The translations under genes and the position numbers were made by a program. From Neospora caninum Liverpool (Eukaryota; Apicomplexa; Conoidasida; Eucoccidiorida; Sarcocystidae): a stretch of DNA of 64,000 nucleotides. The stretch spans positions 5,237,748 to 5,301,747 of the forward strand of contig NC_018397.1 of assembly GCF_000208865.1 (NCBI RefSeq), given 5' to 3'. Of this stretch, positions 21,079 to 31,494 are shown in pieces (position 1 is the first letter of the stretch; each line of letters starts with the position of its first letter). Below the pieces are notes generated by a model. It was not told where the DNA came from. It made no database searches and was given only the letters and a program-made list of their open reading frames with translations.

Positions 21079-24000
21079 ATGGCCTCTCTTCTTCCCTTAC
21101 GTTCCCTTCGCTTGGCGCCTATCGGCAAGGCTGCCTCTCTGGGCCCTCCCGTCTCTTCTCTCTGCGGTTTTCGCAGGCCTCCTCTCTTCTGCCGTTGCGC
21201 CAGTCACCGCGACGGTCGTCGACACTACACAGATGCACACTCCGAGAGCCTCCACGGTGTGTCGGCGACATTCACAATACGGACAAACTTCTCTCAAGTT
21301 AAAGTTACGAAAGACCGGGTCCCTTTCGCCGCGGTTCCATGAGCGTCTGATCCCTCCGTGCTTCCCTCAGGTGTATTGCAACCCGTGAGAAGGGGCGGGC
21401 GCCAGCAGGCAGATGCTGCTTGCCCGTCCTGCTCCCGATATCGTGGCAACAAGAGACACATGTGCAGCGCCAACTGTGTCTGTTCTCTTTTTTCTTGCCT
21501 CTCTCTCCAGGCTTTGGCGCCTCAGAAGACTTGAGTCTCAGAGAGACAAGGAAATCGAGTGAGACTCTTCGTTTCACGAGGGAGAGAAAGAGGCTGCTGG
21601 CGACGCGCACTGGCATGTTGACGGAGGAAGACGGCCTCGCAGGTTCCCAGGCTGCCAACCTTCTTCGAGGCCTGCCTACCTACCATGTCAAAGAAAAAGA
21701 CTTGGAAAAGAACTTCTTCGAAGTCGACGCCGACAACCCGACCCCTCTTCTCGAATATTTTTCTGCGATGCTCCGCCAGGGGAACCTCGAACCCAATGAG
21801 GCGCAGAAGGAACTAATGGGCAAATTGCAGGTAAAAACATATACAGTCATCGCTTCACCCTAAATGTATAGATGCGTCTACAAATGTGGAGGCATACACC
21901 CACATCAATATACGTATATATATATATATATATATATGTACATAAATATTGAACATCCCTTTCCCTGTCTTTTTCGTTCGGTATAAATGCACAGGACCTT
22001 CATATATGTATGTGTTGACACCTATGGATACGCTTTATGCGAAGCTGATGGGAATACAAATAATTATGTAATGGGGACAGCGATAGAGATAAACAGAGAG
22101 GTGAATGTGGAGAAAGCGACAGGTTGTCCGAGAGATACACAGAGGGAGATGGAGAGGTACACAGAGAGTGAGACGAGGATATATATATATATATATATAT
22201 ACAGAGAGAGATAAGGTGAGAGATCGCCAGAGAGCCAAGGAAACATGGTTATCCTTCGGTGGATAAACCATGCGTGAATGTGTGTCTGCTTGGGGGTGTG
22301 GTTAGGTTCTCATGGATGACATCGAGGCATTTAACTTGAAGTCAGGCGATCCGTTTGACCCCATGACGGCGCGACCTCCAGGCGCGCCTCCGACGCTTTC
22401 GTCTCCAAGCAAGGCAGGTGCATGCGTTCGCACTCAAAGAACGCATCTTGACTGTCTCTGCCTTTCCGCTGGCGATACTTTCCTCCCCAGATAGAATTGC
22501 TTGCAACCACAGATTTCGCACCCTATATACGTGCAAGCGCTACAGTCAACAGAGACAAGTGCACCTTCACGTGTTTGTACAAGTAGAGATAAATATCTAG
22601 GTGAAAATGTGATATCTCGGTGGACTGCACGCCGGCCGTGTGCGTGGTGTAATACCTTGGGCGGGATCACGAGTGTGAAACAAGGCAGACGGAGAGTGTG
22701 TTGATGATAAAAACGAAAGCGTTGAACCCGGGGGCTCGACACGCAAGTGTCAGCTGTACTGCATTGCGGTGTGTGGTGTATGTACAGCCGAAAACAGGCC
22801 TCGGCCTTCTTTCCCGACTTTGGCGGGGGGACACCAGCGCGGATGGCGATCGCGCGGCAGGTCAGTTTCTGTCGTAGAAAGGGCGTCGTTTTCATTCAAC
22901 AGACCACATATGTTCCGCCAAGTTGGTTGTTCTTCCTGTGCAGTTTCGGTTCTGCCTGAGAAGGGAGTTTTCCTTCCTGTTGCGTCTTCTCTGGATGCTG
23001 TGAAGGGTCGGAGACGACTGCTTATGGCCACTGGCAGTTTCCGGTTTTTTGCGCTTTCCTCTTCTCTGTTGCCCAGCCCCTACTTCTTCTCTGGAGGCGA
23101 AGGAGGAAATCCCGCTTCGGATTCACCCTGAGATCCGAGGGCTGTACATCTACGGAGGCGTAGGTCAAGGCAAGACGATGATCATGGATGCGTTCTACGA
23201 CTGCCTCAAAATCAAACATAAAATGCGAATTCACTTTCACCAATTCATGGTGGAAGTCCAAGAGGTAAACCAGATACACTCTTCACACACTGCACATCTA
23301 TCTGTACACACACACACACACACAAATATATATATATATATCTATATGTATATCTGTATACATGCACGCATGCCTCTGTACGCATCTCCCGTTCCATATG
23401 TGCATGTGTGTCTTTGGTAGACGTCTGCATGCCCCTATGTGAGCTTCCCTGTGCCTCGAAACACGCACAGCGAGATATATCTTATTATACATCTAGGTCT
23501 GTACATCGGTGTGTGTGTCCATTCCGGCTGGAAGGCCAGTGAGACGGGAGAGAGGCGTTTGTGCCGGCGTTGTTGTACAGAAGCTTCACCGTGTAAAGTC
23601 GCAGCGACGCTTCGAAGATCCGCTTTTTGAAGTCGCGAAGCAGGTTCGGTCTCAGGCGCAGGTTTTGTGCTTTGACGAATTTCAGGTGAGGCTGAACTCT
23701 CTTTTTGTTTTTTTGTCTTTTCGCTTCGATCCGTGCCCGGGGAGAGACTGCCTGCGGCGCGTCTCCGTCTTCTCTTTTCCCACGGAACGTCCGTTCTTGT
23801 CTTCTGCGTGGCGATGCGCCGTTAACTGGAGACCTGCAAGTGTGTCCTTTTTGCTTCGCGCTGGCTTAGTCCAACTCTGCGAAGCTCTCCCCATTGAGGC
23901 CCCTTCACACACCAGAAAAAATGGAAAATCGAAATCCTTTCTCTCTGTGGTTGTCCGCGTGTCCAAACTTTTTTCTTCTCTTCGCCTCTTTGAGAGGAGC

Positions 24001-25109
24001 CCTTTGGTCTCTCGCGCGGATTCGTCTCTCTCTCTCTCCACTGCTTCTTCTGCTACCATATCGTGGTCTCCGGAAACAGGTTGATCTGTCGTTTTCTTTC
24101 TCCTCTTTCTCCACATTCGCCGTTCTTCTTCCCGGTCAGTCTCTCCGTCTCTGTTCTTGTCTTTGATCTTATGTCTCTCTGTGTTGTGTTTCACTTTCTA
24201 AACTCCTGCTCGGCCCTCCTCTTTTCCCTTGTTCTCCGTCCGTTCCTTTTCCGCCCGTTTCTCCCAGTGGCGTTATCGCCGCTCCCGTCCTCGTGGTCGG
24301 GCCTTTTTGTCACAGTTTTTGCTTCACGGCTGATACTTTGAAGGAAGCACGACGAAGTCGCGTCTGCTTTGCGTCTTTACAGGTTGTTCATATCACAGAC
24401 GCGATGATCCTCAAGCGCCTTTTCGAGTTCCTCTTTTCCGTAAGTTTCTGCGCTCTCTGTCGCTCTTTCTCTTCTTTTCTGCCTGTTCTCCCTCTCTCTT
24501 TCTCCCTGCCTCCCTCTCTTTCTCCCTGCCTCCCTCTCTTTCTCCCTCTCTGCCTCCCTCTCTTTCTCCCTCTCTTTCTCCCTCTCTTTCTCCCTCTCTT
24601 TCTCCCTCTCTTCTCGCGCTTTCCTCTCCCATCCCGTTCTCCACCCGTCTCAATGTTTTGCACGATGGCTTCGCAACTTGGTTTTTCTCTTCAGTTCGGA
24701 GCAATCGTCGTGGCGACGTCCAACCGACCGCCGGCAGATCTCTACAAAGGCGGTTTGAACCGCCAGCGGTTTCTGCCTTTCATCGACCTCCTCGTGGACT
24801 GCTGCGATGTCTTCCACATTGAAACGCACAAAGACTACCGGTGAGGCGGACATCGAAGAAGCATCGGCCGTGCAGGAGACAGAGATCAACTAAAGTGCAA
24901 CTATCGGAATGAAGAACAAATCTTTTCCACACGCTGGCTCCTTCGATCCACACATACACATATATACTTCCGTATATGCAAACATATATATATATATATA
25001 CATGTCTATTTACAAAGTTGTGTGTATATATGGATGTACATGCAACCTTGGATATCCGTACTGTCGACAGAGGTGTTTTTGTATCTGTGTCTACACACAA
25101 GCATGTGTA

Positions 25110-25150
<41 letters not shown>

Positions 25151-28100
25151 CACTGTCGAGTTTTTCTGCATCTCTGCGGGTGCCCCGTTGAATGCAGCGG
25201 GGACAAAGGCCCGCGACTTGTACTGTATGTGAGAGAGATCGCGGAACACCTATCAAAGCCTATCGATATCAACTCACGTATACGCATGCAACCGTACTCC
25301 ATATATCTCCATATCTTTACATATGTCTCCATGTACAGTTAGATACGTGTGGTGATGCTTGCGCATCGAAGAAGACGACTGCGCATGCGTACTATGTACA
25401 GGAATGCGTGTGTCGAGCAGATAAGCCGCGGAAAACAAGGTTGCGTGTTTGCGTTTGCAGGCTGAGCAAAATGGCTGCCAATTCACACGGGTTGTACTTC
25501 GTGCCTGCGAGGCCTCAGGAGGAAATCCTCAAGCAGCTGCTCAGCTTGACTCAGGGCGAACAACCTGAACCTGGAGTCGTCCAAGTAGCCATGGGACGAG
25601 AACTTCAGGTGAGCGAGAAACCGCTCCTCTTTGAGCATTCGCCTTCCTCTCGGAGTGTCCCGCCACGTGTCTCTGTGTGTCTCCACCCGCGCATCCGTCG
25701 ATGTGTCTCCGGGGGTTCAGCAGCCGCGCGGTCGAGTTACGCACAGAGGCTTCCTCACCCTGTCAGCGGCGAGCAAACCGGCGAACCGTGGCAGTCTGCC
25801 GGTGTCGCGGAAAGGGGGGCGTGTCCGCTTTTCTCACTTTTTCGGAAAGAAAGCTGCTGACGGCTCTTGCCTCCCCGCTTTTCCTTGTCGCTGGACGACG
25901 CGGGGTTTTCGCTGGGCAACGCGCGGTTTCCTGCCTTTCTGGGGTTTCGCACCTTGCTGTCCGCGTCTCCGAGACGTTCGCCTCCAGCGCCTCCCGCGTC
26001 GGCTCTTTCGCTCTCTGCAGGTGCCGATGATGGCGAAGGGTGTAGCGCAGTTTGCCTTCTCGGATCTGTGCGAGGCGTCTCTGGGGACTCCGGACTTTCT
26101 GGCGATCGCCCGGAACTTCCACACGCTCTTCCTGAGCCGCATTCCGGATCTGATCGACATGGAGCAGTACCCGAACGAAATCCGAAGATTCATCGACCTG
26201 ATCGACGTCCTATACGAGAAGTGAGAAAAACAACGCGCCAGGGAGAGGGGGAAGAAGGGGAGAACGGCGGCTTGGAACCGTAGGCTGTTTCAGTTTGTTG
26301 GAACTCGCGTTCCTTTTCTTCGCCCCATTCTTCGTCTTGTGCATCTTTCCGCCTTTGTGCTTCTTTCTGGTCGCGGGCTTTGCTCCGTTCTCTGCGGGTT
26401 TTCCTTCATGCGTTCTCTGTATGCTTAATTGCGCTCAGGCACGTTCGGGTGATTTTCGACGCAGCGGCGCCTCCCTTTCGCTTGCTGGGCATCACTGCCA
26501 CGACAGCCCACTTCGAGGAATTGCGCCAGGCAATTCAAAAGAAATTCCCAACCGTCCAGGCCTTCTTCGTGGCCATGAAACCGGTAAAACCGACATCAGA
26601 CGTCAGCGACACGCATGCCTTGTCACAGCAAACTACCTCTAGATACACTCTCGCTGGCAAACAGAGGTCTGTCGTCCCCACATCTATATATCTATCTATC
26701 TGTCTGTCTATCTGTGTAAACTATCTATCTGTATCAAGATATATGCATTTGTATCTGTCTCCCTCGCTGTCCCTTTATGCATATCCATGAGCTGTTTGCA
26801 TTTCTCTATCTCTTTGTGTGTCTCTTTATATCTGTATCCGTCTTTACACACATCTACGCATAGATACAAATATGTATATAAATGTTTATGCCCACCTATG
26901 GCTATGAGCGTAAATGCGTTGCTTTTTTGCTTTCAGTTTCTTGTGAGAGAGACAGGCAGCAGGGACGCCGCCGAGATCACCCAGGCCAAGTGGATTGAAG
27001 GCGCTGGGGATGTCGTTGGAGTCTCCCCGAAGTACGTGTCTGTGCAAAAGGAGAAAGAGGAAAAAACGTTGGGGAAAAAAGAAAGTTCTCCGAAACATCC
27101 AGGACTAGCCCCTCCTCTGACTGCTCCTTCGAGTCACACATAGCTGACGTGTCCCCATTCGTGCACGCAAAGGTCGAATCTCAGAGAGTACTCGTAGGTT
27201 AATATCAGACGCCCTAAATCCGAACCGGGTTTGAAGCCGTTCATGGAGGTTTCCCTTCCCTTTTTCGTAGGCGTTATCTCTCGTATGCCCAAAGTGTGTC
27301 TCTCCAACGCGGGCGGGGGGGGGGGGTGGTACCCGTACACACGACGCATCCACTCTCCGTTTGAGTCTGCCTTTCTTTTGTCTCTCTTTTCGTTTTGCGA
27401 CTGTTTTCCCGCCTGAGTTTTCGCCCACACACGCGTGCTCTAGAGTCTTTTCTGTCGAACTACACGCCCTTGGTGCCGCGCCGATCTCGCTCTCAGGACT
27501 GCCGAGCACGTCTTTGCGAAGATAGATGTCCAGAAAAAGCGCGTTTTGCCCCTCGAAGCGATTCGGTAGGTCCAGAAATAGCGCGAACGCGCCAAGAGGC
27601 GGGAGAGGACGCACGAGAAAGAAGCCGAAAGCTCGAAGCGAGAACAGACGCGCAGGAGCAACGTTTTTCTCTCCCCGTGGTACCAGGAGCTCCACACAGA
27701 GAAGGGAGAACATGAAAAGAAACAAGTAGACAACGATATGTGCCTGCATCACGGTCTGTATCTCTTCCTTGACCTACATACCTACGAATTTATGTCTGCA
27801 TCTGTCTATTTCTCTATCTCCATCGCTCTATGAAGAACCAGTCGCGCAGAGAAACAGTCTCTGCACGTTTGTGTACCTTATCAAGATAAGAAGACAGATC
27901 TCGCTGCTTGAAATCCCCGTCTCAGAAAGAGCCTGGGAAGCGACCGAAGGAACTGACAATTGGCCACGCGGCTGTCGTCGCCACCAGGCAGAATGTGCGA
28001 ACTCGATTCGTGCAGCATCGGAGCTGCGAGGACAGCCTCTTCAGCGAGGGGACCCCTGGGTTTTAGAAAACGTTCGATGGATACTTTCTTCAAGAAATGA

Positions 28101-29308
28101 AACTCAACCGCAAACTCACGCTGAACAGACTGGGTGTGACGTGCACGCGTCGAGAGAGGCGCCAGGACATCTCGCTTTTCGTCGTAGACCATGGTGTCTC
28201 CGAAGAAAAGAAAAGGTAGAGATTCTGCGAACCACTTCTCGCCCAGGGTTTCGGTCTAGGTTCTCGTTTCAGTGCCCGATGCCCAGATTCTGGATTTCGT
28301 CCGGGGTTTCGGTCTATGTTGTCGTTTCAGTGCCCGATGCCGAGATTCTGGATCTGTTTTTCGAGCTTCGTTTTGTCGCCGTTCCAGGTCTGGGCTGTAC
28401 TTCCACATGCTGAATTTCGACGTAAAACGCCCGACAGATAAGGACGAATTTCTCTTCCAGGACCGGCCTGCGACTCTCGGCACCCCCCAGACAGTCGGCT
28501 ACGAGCTGTTCAAGTGCGTGTCTCGCGAGAAAAAGAGCTTTTCTTCTCTGGTCGAGAAGCGAGAAAAGGGGAATTTTGGGGGAGTCGAAAACGCGCAACG
28601 CTTTCCGCTGCATGCACCCTTTGTTTCCTGCCTACGCCACACCATAGAGCCCGCCAATACGCAGGCGCGCCTGGGTCTGTGCGTGATTGAAACTGGAACA
28701 TCTACATATATATATATATATATGTAGAGGTGTTTATATGTACATGTATGCTGATGCACATATTTGGACGGCCGTGAACTGTTTTCGGCATGCATAGATT
28801 TCTATGTATATGCATCCATCTATGTACATTTATAGACACATCTCTGTGGGTAATGTATGCTTCTGCATGTATATGTATATAATTGTACGTACGCAGGCAT
28901 GTATACGTCACATGTATACCCAAATATAGACGGCCTATTTGGCAACGGAGCTCGGGTACTGTGTGTGATGAAAGGGTGACAATGTGCGCACCGTCGTCAG
29001 TGCGGACGGTAAACGCTGTTTTTCTGCATGCGCTTTCAGCGAGGGAGGTTCGTCGGGTGCTCAAGACGTTCAGTTCGCTTACGTCAGAACCATCTCGCGG
29101 TGAGCCTAGCAGCAGCTTTTCCACTTTTTTCGACGCCCTCTCTGCGAATCCTGGGGGCGCATGCACCCTTTAGGCGCATGCACCCCCAACTGCATGCGCC
29201 ATCTCGTCAAAACTCCCTGGTTCCGCGCCGACGCCTCCCCCGTAGCGAAGAGACGTCAAGACGAAAGACACGAGACACCGAGGTTACCCATACCCAAATG
29301 CAGCTCTT

Positions 29309-29340
<32 letters not shown>

Positions 29341-29866
29341 CTGGTTTATGGGTGTATGGATGTGCATATTTAGATACGACTGGACGCGTGTACACTTTCT
29401 TTTGAGAGTTCTGTATGCATATCTCTATATTCCATGTCTTTTGTTGATATGTGACAGATGGAAAACGACAATCTTCTGTGTATGCAGGCATACAGCAAAA
29501 ATGCGCACCAGTGGACTCCTGTACGAGAGCGTGTTTTTGTTGGTCTGTTTTGTCTCCCTTCGTGACGCGGTTGCGCCTTCCGAAGCTTCGCGGAGCTTCA
29601 CATGCCGCGACAACCCCCTCACCCTCACATTTACACCTGCACGAATCTACAAAAACATATATATATATATATGTGTGTGTGTATATATATGCTCGTGTAT
29701 CTGTATGTGTAGGTGCAAAGTTTTGCCTGTTCTGTATTGCGTGCGTTTGGTATGCTTTTGTAACAGAATTCGCGACATGATCTCGACCAGCTACTTGGAA
29801 GACCATCAAAAAATCTTCAAGTTGCAAGATCTCCGTTTGTTTGGTGTTCCTACGCCTTCAGCGTGA
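21079..29866 (+). CDS. AFG1-like mitochondrial AAA ATPase
   Basis: AFG1/LACE1 proteins are inner-membrane-associated AAA ATPases involved in turnover or assembly of nuclear-encoded respiratory-complex subunits. Fourteen exons: 21079-21256, 21511-21830, 22306-22417, 23077-23264, 23581-23685, 24383-24439, 24695-24840, 25461-25608, 26021-26220, 26439-26583, 26937-27031, 28388-28513, 29040-29099, 29767-29866; 659 aa. Seen: basic N-terminus [19 protein letters not shown]; Walker A GGVGQGKT at residues 230-237; the family block [12 protein letters not shown]; Walker B LCFDEF at 295-300; [20 protein letters not shown] containing the sensor-1 Asn and an Arg-finger region; [11 protein letters not shown]; and the C-terminal [13 protein letters not shown] then YLEDHQ. 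Exons 10-12 carry an insertion absent from the animal protein. The exon 1 donor (GTGTGT) is the least certain junction; all later junctions agree in phase. Confidence 0.93.
21909..21938. repeat. (TA)n microsatellite in AFG1 intron 2
   Basis: An alternating TA tract flanked by tacgtata and tgtacata. Confidence 0.85.
22180..22202. repeat. (TA)n microsatellite in AFG1 intron 2
   Basis: Second TA tract in the same intron, bordered by GA-rich DNA. Confidence 0.85.
22244..22272 (+). repeat. Small hairpin before the AFG1 exon 3 acceptor
   Basis: catggttatcc and ggataaaccatg form an 11-bp stem with one bulged A around the loop ttcggt, ending 33 nt before the acceptor at 22305. Confidence 0.65.
23306..23346. 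repeat. (CA)n-(TA)n compound microsatellite in AFG1 intron 4
   Basis: About nine CA units followed by about nine AT units. Confidence 0.85.
24477..24614. repeat. CT-rich 12/16-bp imperfect tandem repeat in AFG1 intron 6
   Basis: Repeated ctctctttctccc and ctgcctccctct blocks make a polypyrimidine tract of about 140 bp, ending about 80 bp before exon 7. Confidence 0.8.
25113..25144. repeat. (TA)n microsatellite in AFG1 intron 7
   Basis: About 14 uninterrupted AT units; a shorter (TA)n lies at 24984-25000 in the same intron. Confidence 0.85.
26684..26740. repeat. (TCTA/TCTG)n microsatellite in AFG1 intron 10
   Basis: Tetranucleotide tract of tcta and tctg units. Confidence 0.8.
28246..28361 (+). 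repeat. 58-bp tandem duplication in AFG1 intron 11
   Basis: Copies at 28246-28303 and 28304-28361 differ at about five sites in the aligned part. Each contains the acceptor-like string cgtttcagtgcccgatgcc, 25-120 bp upstream of the true acceptor at 28387. Confidence 0.85.
29312..29341. repeat. (TA)n microsatellite in the last AFG1 intron
   Basis: About 15 AT units. Another alternating tract lies at 29655-29690 in the same intron. Confidence 0.85.
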
Positions 29867-31494
29867 AGCTGCAAATTCCGCAATCGCGCCCTCCATCTTC
29901 ACGTTGCTCTTTCTCTTTTTCTGAGTTCCGCCTTGCTTCTCTAAACTTCCTTCTAGATCTCACAGTCCTGGCGTCTGTCCATATCACTTTCATATATATA
30001 TATATATATATAGTTGCATATATGTATATATATCAATGCATGCGGATGTTGGCGTGTGGATATCAATAGACAGAAGGGTATCTCCACACATGGGAGGAGG
30101 AGACATTTTTGCAAAGCTGAAAATTTGGCTATATTTGAAATTGCCCGGGAATGCAGCTTGGATGGGGGAGAGGGGGGGGTGTTTTGTGCGTCTGCTTGCG
30201 AGCGAGATGTTCACTTGTTCGTTATCATCTCGCTGTCGCTCGACTGGTGTGGTGCATTCGCGTTTGGTTCGTCTTTTTTCTCTTCGCGAAACTCGCTTCT
30301 GTCACGGGGGGTGAGCAATGCACGTGACCGCCCCTCACACCTGGAGTCCCTCTCCGTGGTTGTCCCTGTCTTTGCTGAAATGTTCCCGATATCGGCATGA
30401 AGCCTGATTTTTTCATCTCCGCATGCACGTAGAATGAGCATTTCCCGAGAAACTTCGCGTCAACAAACCGTGGCGCATAATCCGCTTTCCTCGCCCCTGT
30501 GCTCTACCCTACATGATCTACACACATGCATCTCCATCGATGCAGCTATCTGTATGTATACATCTGTGTATTTATGTGCATACTTATATTTAGTTGTATA
30601 TATATGCATAGATGCGTGTGTGCTGCTTGGAAGCGTTTGAGTGTAGAGGAAGCCTCGCTTGTGTGGACAAGTGCACGTTTGAAGACGAGGTGGAGGAGAA
30701 TGTGAAAGACAGGGAGAAGAGGAACTCATGAGAGTCCTCCGCGCCGCCTTCCTGTCTTGCGGGGCCGGAGCTAACCCAGCTTTTCCCCTAAAGAGAGTCC
30801 TGTTACACGTGCAAGATTAGAGAGATATGCATCTATTCACATGTATCTGCGTCTATAAGCTTTCACCGGCTCTCTGCATGCGCCAGAAAACCGATTTCTT
30901 CGGGTTTTACAACAGAACGCGTCCTGGGCTCTGTCGTGGACCCTGAGGAAGCGCACACTTTCGAGAAAACGAAACGAGGGAAAACACGAGAGGATAAAGA
31001 GGCGACGGACGCGGAAAATAACAGTCTAGCGGGAAACGCGTCGTTTCCCGAATCGCTTTCAACGGAAAGCCGGGAAAAAGAGAGGACCGAAAAAAGGCGA
31101 CCGCTTTCAAGTCGAACTGCGCTCCCGCAAGGTTCTCGTCCAGCACTCTCACGGGAGAGACACGAACCTGTGAAACTGACCCATCCAACAAATCCACAAA
31201 TATCCACATACACATATATATAACTATATCCGCAACAGAATTCAGATATAATGATGTATATTTATATATATGTATATGTGTATGTATTTGTAGACGTATG
31301 AAGTGTATAGACAGACTTGTGGTAGGAACCAGCACGTGGATCGGCGCCTGCTTCACCGTTGTTTTTCGTTTCTGCGCGGCGAACGTGTGTTCCCCTTGGC
31401 TCGTGTTTCCCAGTTCTTCTCTTGCATCTCTTGCACGTTTCTCGTGTTTCCCCGTCTCGTTTTTCCGCGGCGCTTCTCGTTTTTTTGCGCCTTT
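29867..31494. other. Convergent spacer between AFG1-like and LIN1-like genes
   Basis: Contains the 3' UTRs, (TA)n tracts near 29992-30013 and 31258-31278, and short open frames with no recognisable domain. No other feature seen. Confidence 0.5.
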
